Origin: Pratylenchus scribneri
Taxonomy: Eukaryota; Nematoda; Chromadorea; Rhabditida; Pratylenchidae
Direction of reading: 5' to 3'
NCBI GenBank assembly: GCA_030063045.1
Contig: JAQSEB010000011.1
Location: forward strand, 1,302,001 to 1,366,000
DNA length: 64,000 bases
The position numbers were made by a program, and so were the translations under genes. Position 1 is the first letter of the stretch; every line of letters begins with the position of its first letter. Below the pieces are notes generated by a model. It made no database searches and was not told where the DNA came from. It saw only the letters and a program-made list of their open reading frames with translations. Of this stretch, positions 1 to 11,500 are shown in pieces.

Positions 1-1272
1 CCCGATTTGTGGCTTGGAAGTTAGGGCCATCTTCCCTAATCGACCAAGAGCTAGACGAATATACTCAATGGAAGAACAGGCAACAGTGGCCCGTAGGGAG
101 CTGTGACGCCGACCTTGAGGAGCCCACCTTTTTGCAATTTTTTTTGTTTCAAATTAAATTCATTATGGGAATTGGAAATATGCATAAAAAAAAGATGAAA
201 CAATGGATTTAATTTGTATTTTGCCTTCATTTTTGCACACTTTTGCTTCATATTTCAGTTGTTAATCATCGTAAGACATGGTGAATAGACTCATTTGATG
301 CGCAAGAGTGGATTTAGTATAAAAAATTCAAATCCAACTTATAATTGATAATAGCCCAAAAAGAATTGAAGAATATAAAGGGAAATAATTTTTTGGCCAT
401 ATCTTTGCTGGATGGCCATATATCGGACTCGAAATTGAAATTTTGCCTGTTAATTCGACCATTGCGCGTCGAATGAGCTATGGCCAAGTTGTTTTTACCG
501 AAATTTGGATTTAACCCTTAATCCTCCATAAAGCCCATTGGAATAAGGTGAAGTGGTTTTTTGGCCATATCTTTGTTGGATGGCCATATATTGGATTCGA
601 AATGGAAATTTTGCCTGTTAATTCGACCATTGCGCGTCGAATGAGCTATGGCCAAGTTGTTTTTACCGAAATTTGGATTTAACCCTTAATCCTCCATAAA
701 GCCCATTGGAATAAGGTGAAGTGGTTTTTTGGCCATATCTTTGTTGGATGGCCATATATTGGATTCGAAATGGAAATTTTGCCTGTTAATTCGACCATTG
801 CGCGTCGAATGAGCTATGGCCAAGTTGTTTTTACCGAAATTTGGATTTAACCCTTAATCCTCCATAAAGCCCATTGGAATAAGGTGAAGTGGTTTTTTTG
901 GCCATATCTTTGTTGGATGGCCATATATTGGATTCGAAATTGAAATCTAGACTACTAAATCCACTCTTGCGCATCAAATGAGTCTATTCACCATGTCTTA
1001 CGATGATTAACAACTGAAATATGAAGCAAAAGTGTGCAAAAATGAAGGCAAAATACAAATTAAATCCATTGTTTCATCTTTTTTTTATGCATATTTCCAA
1101 TTCCCATAATGAATTTAATTTGAAACAAAAAAAAATTGCAAAAAGGTGGGCTCCTCAAGGTCGGCGTCACAGCTCCCTACGGGCCACTGTTGCCTGTTCT
1201 TCCATTGAGTATATTCGTCTAGCTCTTGGTCGATTAGGGAAGATGGCCCTAACTTCCAAGCCACAAATCGGG
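1..1272. repeat. Large palindrome (inverted repeat), cut by the window edge
   Basis: The first ~321 bases are repeated as their reverse complement at about 951-1272, so the two arms can fold on each other; the spacer (322-950) is a separate tandem repeat. The inner ends meet at a motif reading CTCATTTGATGCGCAAGAG on the left and its complement on the right. Base 1 pairs with about 1272, so the left arm may continue outside the window. The small ORFs in both arms are the same translated repeat and not genes. This is probably a non-autonomous foldback element; no target-site duplication can be checked because the left end is missing. Confidence 0.85.
395..950 (+). repeat. 168-bp tandem repeat, about 3.3 copies
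   Basis: The phrase GGCCATATCTTTG recurs at 395, 563, 731 and 900, a spacing of 168-169 bases, with near-identical sequence between. The last copy is truncated at about 945, where the right palindrome arm begins. The array is the loop of the surrounding palindrome. No coding potential is visible. Confidence 0.9.
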
Positions 1273-1515
1273 AACATCGCACCTCTCATGCTCCAATGGG
1301 GACATCGGCCCATGTCCGCCGACACATATAGTGCCGCATGGTATCCGTCTTGGAACCCAAACCAAGAGGCCCACAGTCGCCTAAGCGCCCCAAACTCCTT
1401 AAGGAGGAGGGCACTAGGACCCTCGGGACTCGGCTGTTGTGTATTAACTCTATTGGTTCATGAGAGGCAACGACATCACTTCAATGCGAACAAGGAAGCA
1501 GGGGGAAAAATACAA

Positions 1516-1580
1516 TCCCCGGCCGGGAATCGAACCCGACTCATTTTCACCCAAGCACATTACCAATGCGCTAGGCGGTC
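1516..1580 (-). pseudogene. tRNA-like relic or SINE head
   Basis: On the minus strand there is a perfect A-box-like TAGCGCATTGG (1563-1573) and a B-box GGTTCGATTCC (about 1524-1534) with a T-stem-like flank. The expected acceptor stem does not pair and the anticodon stem is broken, so this is a degenerate tRNA or the tRNA-derived head of a short interspersed element, not a working tRNA. It lies just outside the right arm of the palindrome. Confidence 0.55.
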
Positions 1581-1612
1581 ACTGGACGATGAACTTAATT
1601 TCTTTTATTTAA

Positions 1613-1890
1613 GGATGAAATCCAAGGTAAGTGGGCAGTATTTTTGGGCCATAACTCTGGAATAAATTGGCCAAATTAAATAAATTTTATATCAAATTAA
1701 AGGGCAGATTCTAGGCTATATAATGATATAAAAATTTCTTTGATTTAAATAAAATTATAAAATTTAATTGGCAAAAACACATGGATGAAATCCAAGGGAA
1801 GTGGGCAGTATTTTTGGGCCATAACTCTGGAATAAATTGGCCAAATTAAATAAATTTTATATCAAATTAAAGGGCAGATTCTGGGCTATT
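1613..1890 (+). repeat. 170-bp direct repeat, two copies
   Basis: A segment beginning GGATGAAATCCAAGG at 1613 recurs at 1783 and stays almost identical for about 100 bases before diverging. It shares the GGCCATA phrase with the 168-bp repeat upstream. No ORF is supported in 1590-2114. Confidence 0.75.
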
Positions 1891-2114
1891 AAATCATATG
1901 TTTTTAATTTTGTTTCTTTTCTATTAATTAAAATGCAACCATATAATTCGACAAACATTTATTTATTGTAAATGTCAAAGCGAAACAAAATAAAGTTTGA
2001 AATAAGTGCGCTGAGATTTCGGGGAAATAAAGGAAAAAACACAAATTATGGCTTATAAAATATTGTTTTATATGTGTATATGAGTGAGAGGTTAAAATTG
2101 TGTGTGATCCGTAA

Positions 2115-2122
2115 TTCATCAT
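2115..2122. repeat. 8-bp target-site duplication (left) of hAT element
   Basis: TTCATCAT directly precedes the left terminal inverted repeat and is repeated exactly at 3337-3344 after the right terminus. Confidence 0.9.
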
Positions 2123-3336
2123 TAGGGCTGGCAAATATAGTTATTTAACTATTTTATGCGGAGCATTATTTATGCATAAAAACGCAATAAAAAACATATC
2201 TAACTTGGTTTGAGCCCAAAATATTGAACTTTTTTTCAACTTTTTTCACTATTTTTAACTATTTTGCTACCTTTGCAACTATTTAACTATTTGATCACTA
2301 TTTCAGCCCAAAACAACTATTTTATATAACTTTTTTTGGAAATTTCTTAAAAATGCCACCAAATAATACAAAATATGCATTGTTTCGCCAGTGGATTGAT
2401 CGATTAAATGGAAATTCAGTTTATACAATCAATACTACCAAAGAGGGTAAAGGGATTTATTGTGAAGCGTGTCAACAACAGGTTTATATAAAATTTACAA
2501 CGACCAATAGACAACGGGAATTTGTTCAACAAAAGGTTATTCAACAAAATTGTTCTACAATACTATTTGGTCATTTAAAACAACACAATGAAACATTGAA
2601 GCATAGACGTGCCCTTCTTCGAGTTTCAGAAAAGGAAAAACGACAAAAACAACAATTTTTGGACGCAACAACCTCAAATATTCCCGACCAATTCACATTC
2701 GATTTGGCCTCATCTGCTGTTTGGCAGGACCTCGCCTATATCCAATCTAATTTTGCCAAATTGGCCGAATCGATCACAAAATTGGAAAAACAAGGCCTAT
2801 CCATTTATGAACAATTGCAAATCTTTGGCGAAGTACAAGATGAAATGGAAATGGCAATCGGAGAAAGTGCAGAACAAATTCAAGAGAAATTCAAGTTTAT
2901 TGTTTCCAATAATCCCGGAATCGAAATCATGTCCCAAATCTGCAATATTCTTTCTGGCCAAAACAATAATTGTGATGTTTCGCCAAATCTAATTCCATTT
3001 TACAAATATTCACCAGTCACCACTCACATCTTGTGATGTTGAGCGTTCTTTCTCTATGTATAAGTCTATTTTGGCTGATAATCGAATGAGTTTCAACATT
3101 AATAATCTCGAAATGTATCTGATTTGCAATTATAACCAAGAACGATCTGATCAATGAATTTTTTAAATCTCTTTTCTATTTTTAACCTTTTATTTCGATA
3201 AAAAATTGTAACTTTTTTTGAAATTTTTGTAACTATTTTGGGTTTTTGCAACTATTTATGTAACTATTTTGCGATTTTTGGCAACTATTCTAGTTAACTA
3301 TTTTGCGATTTTTGGCAACTATTTTTGCCAGCCCTA
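2123..3336 (+). mobile_element. hAT-family DNA transposon, internally deleted
   Basis: The element is 1,214 bp. Its termini are inverted repeats starting TAGGGCTGGCAAA, and it is flanked by an exact 8-bp duplication (TTCATCAT), the signature of hAT transposition. Both subterminal regions are packed with AACTATTT/GGCAACTATT motifs, a layout typical of hAT transposase binding sites. Inside is a short transposase relic. The autonomous parent would be 2.5-5 kb, so most of the catalytic region has been lost. The insertion sits about 40 bases from the stop codon of the neighbouring minus-strand coiled-coil gene, so it probably lies in that gene's 3' region. Confidence 0.9.
2353..3157 (+). pseudogene. 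Truncated hAT transposase
   Basis: The first open part (2353-3036, 227 codons) begins with a BED-type zinc-finger-like region (CEAC near residue 38 and a later HLKQH..H). The second part, in another frame from about 3028 to 3157, reads CDVERSFSMYKSIL..NNLEMYL and matches the hAT C-terminal dimerisation domain. The DDE catalytic core between them is missing, and the two parts are separated by a frameshift near 3020-3030 (or an unrecognised intron). The product is therefore unlikely to be an active transposase. It is enclosed by the terminal inverted repeats described for the element. Confidence 0.8.
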
Positions 3337-3344
3337 TTCATCAT
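3337..3344. repeat. 8-bp target-site duplication (right) of hAT element
   Basis: An exact TTCATCAT copy follows the right terminus and matches 2115-2122. Confidence 0.9.
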
Positions 3345-3375
3345 CCATCATATTCTTTCCCATTCCATCCATCCC

Positions 3376-6300
3376 TCAATAAAGCTTTCCAAGTGTTGAC
3401 TTCCATTGGGCCGGCAATTTCGGGCGGATTGATGGAAAATATTGTTTTTCCGTCGATTCTTGTTGCTCTCCTTGTCCGGCATTTTGTCCATTGTCATTGC
3501 TCAGGAATGGGCCAAATGTGATGCCGCCGCCATTGGTTGGATTTGTTGGTTCCATTAATGGTGGCAATGCCGCCGGCGCCGGTCCCCCATTTTCCAATGT
3601 TGTCAAAATTGTCTTCATTGGTTTTGGTTGTTGTTTGGAAGAGAGTGGCGGCGGCGGCGGTGGCAATGTGGCAGAGCCGGTGGAAAAATTAATTGGAATT
3701 GGACTGGCCATTCGGTGATTGTTGTTGTGGCGACAAAAAATGGAAGAGGCCGGCGAGTAGGGTGTAAGTCGCTGTAAAATTATTCAAATTTATTAAAAAT
3801 ATTTTAAAAAATATTTTTGCATGGAATTTTTTAGTGAAAAGAATAATTACAAAAATGGGAATTATTAAAAAGTATTTAAATTTTTAAAAAATGAAAAAAG
3901 GAAATAGGGTCAAGGTTCGAATCCGCGTAGAGGCTTTTAATTTTTCTGGTGGGAATTTTTTTATTGAAGTTTGAAAAATTGAATTTTTTAGGTTGAAATT
4001 ATTTTAAATATTTTAAATTAAAATTTAACCAAAAATTAATGGAGAAAAAAGGATAGAGGGTTCTCGAATCCGCATGGATGCTTTAATTTTTTCGAGGTTA
4101 ATTTTTGCTTTTAATTTTTTTAAACTATAAAAATTTGAGTTCATTTTTGTTTCACTTACATATTTGAATGATTTTCCGCGTGGTTCGGAGCTCGGCGGCG
4201 GATATTGTTGTTGGCCCTCTTCGCCATTTTCCCTTCCTCCTCCTCCCCATTTCCGGCGGCTGGGCGGAGTTCCGCCAATTCGCACGGGGATTCGATGGCG
4301 TGGCCGAGTGGACACCGGCGTCAATTGATGGTTTTGATGCATTTGCTTGGATTGGGGCGGCGGCGATTTTTGCACTGACATTTTTGGCGTTGGCATTCGA
4401 TTGGTGGAATTGGCCACCACCGATGGGACGAACAATGGGCCAAGCACCAATTTTGGCGGATTCGCGGGGAAAGGCGAGAGGAAATCCAACGGCTGAAAAA
4501 TAATAAATATTAATAAATGAAGGATTTGTTGAATTTTTTTAAATTTTGATAACCGGTGATTGAAAAAACGAAAAACCCTAAATTCTAAATGGGTGTATGA
4601 GATTTTCAAAAATAAATTTTTCTCAATTTTTAGACAGGTTGAAAAATCTTTTAAAGATAAATATTAAAAAGAAAAATGGAAAGCTTTTTTCTCTTCCCTA
4701 ATAACCAAATCGAAAATTAAATTAGAAAATAAAAAAAAAATAGTTGAAGAGCGCTCCCCAATTCATATTCCAAAGTTTTCTATTTTATTAAAAATATTTG
4801 TACTAATGGAGTTTGTTCGCTACGAGTGAAATGATGAGGATGACGAAGGAAGAAGATGAAACTGAGGATGATCTTCTTCTTCTTCATCATCTTTTTTATC
4901 ATAATCCTCATCATTATTTTCTTCATCATCCTCACCCCATCATCTTCATCATCATCCTCCTTGCTACTTCCCTTGTAGGGAGATAAACTCCATTGCTATA
5001 ATTTGCCATATCCCAAAACCCCCATTTAAACCTGTTTATCGGACAAAACGCCCATTGAATTGGAACGTCGCCTCCTTGCACGGTCTCCTCCTCCGGCCGC
5101 AAGCGGTGGCAATCCATCCTTTGCACCATGATGATTCGTTGGTTGTTGAGCCAAAAATACATTTTCGTCGTCATCCTCTTCGGTTGTGTCCTCATCCGGT
5201 GTGACTTTTTTCTGCGGCTGGTCGATTGATGGCATTCCTATTTCGAGTCCAGCGTTCTTAAATTATTAAATCATTTATATGAATAGAATGACATTAATAT
5301 TGGTGGTTTTTCTGCTTTTTCAGTTCCTAGGATTTATATTCCCTGCCAGACACACCGAGCAGCAGGGGGCTGGGAGGGAGAGTTTACTCTGAAATCAAAT
5401 AAAAAACCACCAAGTTTTTTGTTCTCTTGTTTTTCGGTGCTGGTGGAAACATATCTAGTAATTTTTAACCGAAAATTGTCATCAAAATTTTCCGAATTAT
5501 GATGTACATTTTGCCTAGAAAATCTTTTCCGTCATTTACTCCTTACCAGTTCTAAGCTTCTTTTTATTCTGATTTCCATTGGATTGGGGGAAACATTGGT
5601 ACTTTTTGCCTTTCAGAACTATCTTTTAGCTTTTGAAATTTTTTTCCCAAAATCGAAAGCGCTCTCCTCCACTTCCTCTTATGACTATAGCCCATCCACC
5701 ATCCAAGAACCCAATTTTAAATAAATTACAATCAAAATTTGAAACCTGAATTTCCAAACGTGCCCGACTGAACCGTTCTTTGTATTGGTCCAGCTCGAGT
5801 TGGAGGGCACCAATGAGTTCTTCGTCTGCTGCATGCTGCGAATTCAGTCGCTGATTTTCCACCCGTGCCTCGGCCAAAGCCGTCTCGAAGTTCCTTTTGG
5901 AAATTTTCAATTAATTATGCATATTTTGGGCTTACTCAATTTGGCGTTTGAGCCGTCCATTCTGCTCCCGAAGTTGGGCATTCTCGTCGCTGGCTGCTCG
6001 CCATCCTCGCTGCATTTCCTCCATCAAATCGACCACATTCATGACTGAAATTTAGAAAATAAGTTGAAATGATTGTATCGATTTTTTGTGGATAAAAATG
6101 TCTGATTAAATCAGTTCTTAATGCTATCGACTATCGTGGATTATCCCATCCATTCCAATTGAAAACATTGGAGTTTTAGACATTAAAATGTTTTTCCTAA
6201 TCCAAAAACCTCAATTTTTGTTCACCCAAAAACCTTTGTTCACCCAAAAACCTTAAGTTTTGTTCATCCAAAAACCTTCGGTTTTGTTTTTTCGCTCATC

Positions 6301-6468
6301 TATTTGAAGAATAATTGACCTCCCTTTAATTTGCAAACCTTGTTGTTCTCTGTGCCCTTCTAGCACTACTTGTTGGAATTGTTTGCGCATTTTGGTGCAG
6401 AGTTCGATGGATTTCCGCGATTCATGGGACAAAAGTTGTTGATTTTCATTGTCGTCGGCAGGAAACAT
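3376..6468 (-). CDS. Coiled-coil protein with proline-rich, disordered C-terminal half
   Basis: Six exons join in phase on the minus strand: 6339-6468, 5936-6044, 5746-5893, 5032-5256, 4160-4492 and 3376-3771, giving 446 residues. All introns are GT-AG. Residues ~25-130 form a coiled coil (for example MEEMQRGWRAASDENAQLRE and ALQLELDQYKERF), followed by an acidic stretch (PDEDTTEEDDDENVF), a basic RARRRRSNS patch that could be a phosphorylation site, and a long Pro/Gly/Asn-rich tail containing PPPPPP. I chose the ATG at 6468; an upstream TTG is open but not a likely start. I do not recognise the family; adaptor or scaffold proteins have this architecture. The 3' end lies next to the hAT insertion. 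Confidence 0.7.
4840..4975. repeat. Low-complexity CTT/CAT triplet tract
   Basis: An intron of the coiled-coil gene contains a run of degenerate TTC, ATC and CTC triplets. It is simple-sequence DNA; the ORFs across it are artefacts. Confidence 0.7.
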
Positions 6469-6780
6469 TTTTGTTGCTAATTTGAATGAAGTTAAGGAAC
6501 TCAAATTATTTTATTCTTTTGCTTTTTTATCTAATCTGGAATTTTGTTTATTTTAATTTGAATGGTTAAATATATTCGCGAATACAAATGAAAGAATTGT
6601 TAAAAGGGCGATTCGATTTTTGTGAATGGATATAGCTAAACTAGGGAACCATGGATATTATTCACATTTTATTTTACAAGCGCAATAATTTTAGGACAAA
6701 TTTTTGCACTAAATTCTTAAAGGATTCTTGGCAAAGTTTCCATTTATGTTCAGTTGTTATATTTTCGTTCGGATACTAAT

Positions 6781-7716
6781 TTTTTTGCAAGAAAATAATA
6801 TTTTTTTGCAAGAAAAAATTATTTTTTTGCAAGAAACTATTTTTCATATTTTTTTTGCAAGAAAATGTTATTTTTTTGCAAGAAAATAAATATATTGCAA
6901 CGAAAATATTCTTTTTACATAAAAATGTTTTAAAGCCGGATATGGAGGGATTAAGGTGGATATAGGGGGATTAAGTCGGATTAAGCCTCGGAATGGACGG
7001 GAAATGCTCCTAATGGCCAGTGGAAGGCCGGGTAGTGCCTGATAGTGCGCGGGATATAACCGGATATATGGGGATTAAGGTGGATATAGGGGGATTAAGT
7101 CGGATTAAGCCCTGAAATAGATGTAGGGTTAGGCCCTAATCCCTATACGGAGCCACTGATGGCTCTTGACTGGTCATCCTGGCCCTAACCCTAATCTATA
7201 AATAGGCTTAATCCCCCATTATCCACGTTAATCCCCCTATATCCGGCTATTTCCTGCGTGCTCCGAACCCCTAAACCCCTAGATCCCATGCCGCCCCTAA
7301 CCATAACCCTAATTCCTAGCCCCTAGCTAAGCTTAATCCGGCTTAATCCCCCTATATCCACCTTAATCCCCCCATATCCGGCTTAATCCCGCGCAGTCTC
7401 TGGGCCTCTCTTACACTTCCCTGACGTTCCTGTGGCCTTCCGGGCCATTTCCCGCCCATTTCGGGACTTAATCTCCCCATATCCACCTTAATCCCTCCAT
7501 ATCCGGCTTTAAATCATTTTTATGTAAAAAGAATATTTTCGTTGCAATATATGTATTTTCTTGCAAAAAAATAACATTTTCTTGCAAAAAAAATATGCAA
7601 AATAGTTTCTTGCAAAAAAAATAACATTTTCTTGCAAAAAAAATATGCAAAATAGTTTCTTGCAAAAAAATAATTTTTTCTTGCAAAAAAATATTATTTT
7701 CTTGCAAAAAAATAAT
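6781..7716. mobile_element. Foldback element with telomere-like core
   Basis: The left arm (about 6781-6985) and right arm (about 7465-7716) are inverted copies. Each arm has an outer part made of repeated TTTTTTTGCAAGAAAAT units and an inner part with GGATTAAGG/GGATATAGG units. The right arm carries one extra copy of a ~54-bp subunit. The core (about 6990-7400) is GC-richer and full of CCCTAACC, CCCCTAG and TTAATCCCCC phrases resembling the core of the MITEs at 13817 and 57188. No transposase is present and I could not find a convincing target duplication. 6469-6780 holds nothing else. Confidence 0.75.
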
Positions 7717-8588
7717 TACTCTTTTCGTTCTCAAGTCTCACTCAACTTTTTTTGCAAATTAAAAATTGAATAAAATATTCAAATTTTGGCGTAATGTCTA
7801 TCAATTATTAAAATTCCATCCAAGTCCCTTTTCTACAGTATGCCTGTGCTTGGAGAATTTGCCTTTTTTGCCTTTAATTTTTTTTTTTTTGGATTTTTTC
7901 GAAAAAAAAGATCATTTTTTGATTGTTTTTGATTTTTTAATAAAAATTTGGATTGAATTCCTAATAAAATAGGAGTGGAAGTGGAGATGAATGAATGAGC
8001 TCTGCTGGGAAAGTATTATAGGATAAGGAGTGGTAGTTTCCATTTTTAGTTGGTAGAATTATAATAAGAATGAAAAGAAAAGGAGGAGGATGCTAATTGC
8101 TAAAGTAGTGTATTTAGTGGGTGAAATGGGATGGGATGATGGACGACACATTCACTCATCAGACTAAAAATTTATGAACATTTTGGAGGGTTGGTTAGAT
8201 TTTGTGTACTTTGATTTTATCTTTAATTTTGCTTATTCTGTCTAATAAAATAATTGCGGAATGCGGATTATGAAAAGGGGGTTGGGGATTAACGATTCTC
8301 CCTAGATGGATGGCTGAGAAAGAATTTGGCCAGCTTTTTGAAGAAGAGACTGCGCGTGAAAATATGGATGGCAAATGTGGGAATGCCGCGCACTCCTTTT
8401 AATTTATTAGCCATGGAATTTGTATGGATTTGTGTGCCACACATTTGATGAAATTGATGATGGAAAGGGAGGGGGAAAATGGATTCATTTGAGGAGGAAG
8501 CAAAAGTGAAAAAGAAGGAAAGTGCGCGGATTTGGGAGGCAATTTTCATTGGTGCCACCGATTTAATTTTCTTTTTTGACATTTAAAA
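7717..8588. other. Intergenic, AT-rich, no supported gene
   Basis: Only a minus-strand ORF of 97 codons (8289-8582) is open here. It has no recognisable domain and no supporting splice structure. The stretch probably contains the promoter of the gene beginning at 8589. Confidence 0.4.
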
Positions 8589-11500
8589 ATGGGCTGCGCA
8601 TTCAGCAGTTCCACACAAATTTTTGTGATCGATGCTGGCCATCGCCAGCAGAGGAGAATTGGCCACCAAAATAATGGCGGTGCATTTTCATGGTTTTCTC
8701 ATGTTCGACAAGGTAAAAAATCGTATTGGTGCAGTGCACATTGCAATTAAAAAAAAAAGATACCTAATACAATTACAATCGAAAATCAGAATTACAATTA
8801 CAATCGCAAATCAGAATTACAATTACAATCGCAAATCAGAATTACAATTACAATCGAAAATCAGAATTACAATTACAATCACAAATCAGAATTACAATCG
8901 CAAATCAGAATTACAATTACAATCGAAAATCAGAATTACAATTACAATCACAAATCAGAATTACAATTACAATCGAAAATCAGAATTACAATTACAATCG
9001 CAAATCAGAATTACAATTACAATCGAAAATCAGAATTACAATTACAATCACAAATCAGAATTACAATCGCAAATCAGAATTACAATTACAATCGAAAATC
9101 AGAATTACAATTACAATCGCAAATCAGAATTACAATTACAATCGCAAATCAGAATTACAATTACAATCGAAAATCAGAATTACAATTACAATCGCAAATC
9201 AGAATTACAATTACAATCGCAAATCAGAATTACAATTACAATCGAAAATCAGAATTACAATTACAATCACAAATCAGAATTACAATCGCAAATCAGAATT
9301 ACAATTACAATCGAAAATCAGAATTACAATTACAATCACAAATCAGAATTACAATCGCAAATCAGAATTACAATCGCAAATCAGAAATTACAATTACAAA
9401 TCAGAATTCAGAATTACAATTACAATCACAAATCAGAATTACAATCGCAAATCAGAATTACAATCACAAATCAGAATTACAATCGCAAATCAGAATTACA
9501 ATTACAATCGAAAATCAGAATTACAATTACAATCACAAATCAGAATTACAATCGCAAATCAGAAATTACAATTACAAATCAGAATTCAGAATTACAATTA
9601 CAATCACAAATCAGAATTACAATCGCAAATCAGAATTACAATTACAATCACAAATCAGAATTACAATCGCAAATCAGAAATTACAATTACAAATCAGAAT
9701 TCAGAATTACAATCACAAATCAGAATTACAATTACAATCGAAAATCAGAATTACAATTACAATCGCAAATCAGAATTACAATTACAATCGAAAATCAGAA
9801 TTACAATTACAATCACAAATCAGAATTACAATCGCAAATCAGAATTACAATTACAATCGAAAATCAGAATTACAATTACAATCGCAAATCAGAATTACAA
9901 TTACAATCGAAAATCAGAATTACAATTACAATCACAAATCAGAATTACAATCGCAAATCAGAATTACAATTACAATCGAAAATCAGAATTACAATTACAA
10001 TCGCAAATCAGAATTACAATTACAATCGCAAATCAGAATTACAATTACAATCGAAAATCAGAATTACAATTACAATCGCAAATCAGAATTACAATTACAA
10101 TCGCAAATCAGAATTACAATTACAATCGAAAATCAGAATTACAATTACAATCACAAATCAGAATTACAATCGCAAATCAGAATTACAATTACAATCGAAA
10201 ATCAGAATTACAATTACAATCACAAATCAGAATTACAATCGCAAATCAGAAATTACAATTACAAATCAGAATTACAATTACAATCACAAATCAGAATTAC
10301 AATCGCAAATCAGAAATTACAATTACAAATCAGAATTCAGAATTACAATCGCAAATCAGAATTACAATTACAATCGCAAATAGAATTACAATTACAATCG
10401 CAAATCAGAATTACAATTACAATCGCAAATCAGAATTACAATCGCAGATCAGAATTACAATTACAATCACAAATCAGAATTACAATCGCAAATCAGAAAT
10501 TACAATTACAAATCAGAATTCAGAATTACAATCGCAAATCAGAATTACAATTACAATCGAAAATCAGAATTACAATTACAATCGCAAATCAGAATTACAA
10601 TTACAATCGCAAATCAGAATTACAATTACAATCACAAATCAGAATTACAATTACAATCGAAAATCAGAATTACAATTACAAATCAGAATTACAATTACAA
10701 TCGCAAATCAGAAATTAGAATTACAAATCAGAATTACAATTACAATCGCAAATCAGAATTACAAATTACAATTACAAATCAGAATTACAATTACAATCGC
10801 AAATCAGAAATTACAATTACAAATCAGAATTACAATTACAATCGCAAATCAGAAATTACAATTACAAATCAGAATTACAAACGCAAATCAGAAATTACAA
10901 TTACAATCGCAAATCAGAATTACAATTACAATCGCAAATCAGAATTACAATTACAATCGCAAATCAGAAATTACAATTACAAATCAGAATTCAGAATTAC
11001 AATCGCAAATCATAAATTACAATTACAAATCAGAATTCAGAATTACAATCGCAAATCATAAATTACAATTACAAATCAGAATTACAAACGCAAATCAGAA
11101 ATTACAATTACAATCGCAAATCAGAATTACAATTACAATCACAAATCAGAATTACAATTACAATCGAAAATCAGAATTACAATTACAAATCAGAATTACA
11201 ATTACAATCGCAAATCAGAAATTAGAATTACAAATCAGAATTACAATTACAATCGCAAATCAGAATTACAAATTACAATTACAAATCAGAATTACAATTA
11301 CAATCGCAAATCAGAAATTACAATTACAAATCAGAATTACAATTACAATCGCAAATCAGAATTACAATTACAATCGCAAATCATAAATTACAATTACAAA
11401 TCAGAATTACAAACGCAAATCAGAAATTACAATTACAATCGCAAATCAGAAATTACAATTACAAATCAGAAATTAGAATTACAAATCAGAATTACAATTA

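Noticed and set aside
1021..1665. 214-codon ORF
   Set aside because: Its first part is the palindrome arm (the same protein is read from the left arm) and the rest crosses a tRNA relic.
6990..7400. Telomere-like CCCTAACC runs
   Set aside because: Nematode telomeres are TTAGGC repeats; these are irregular and enclosed by a foldback element, so no internal telomere is claimed.
8289..8582. 97-codon minus-strand ORF
   Set aside because: No domain, no neighbours on that strand, low-complexity composition.
8632..10383. 583-codon ORF rich in QNYNYN and ELQLQS repeats
   Set aside because: It is the 25-bp satellite read in its one stop-free frame; the upstream exon splices out at 8713.
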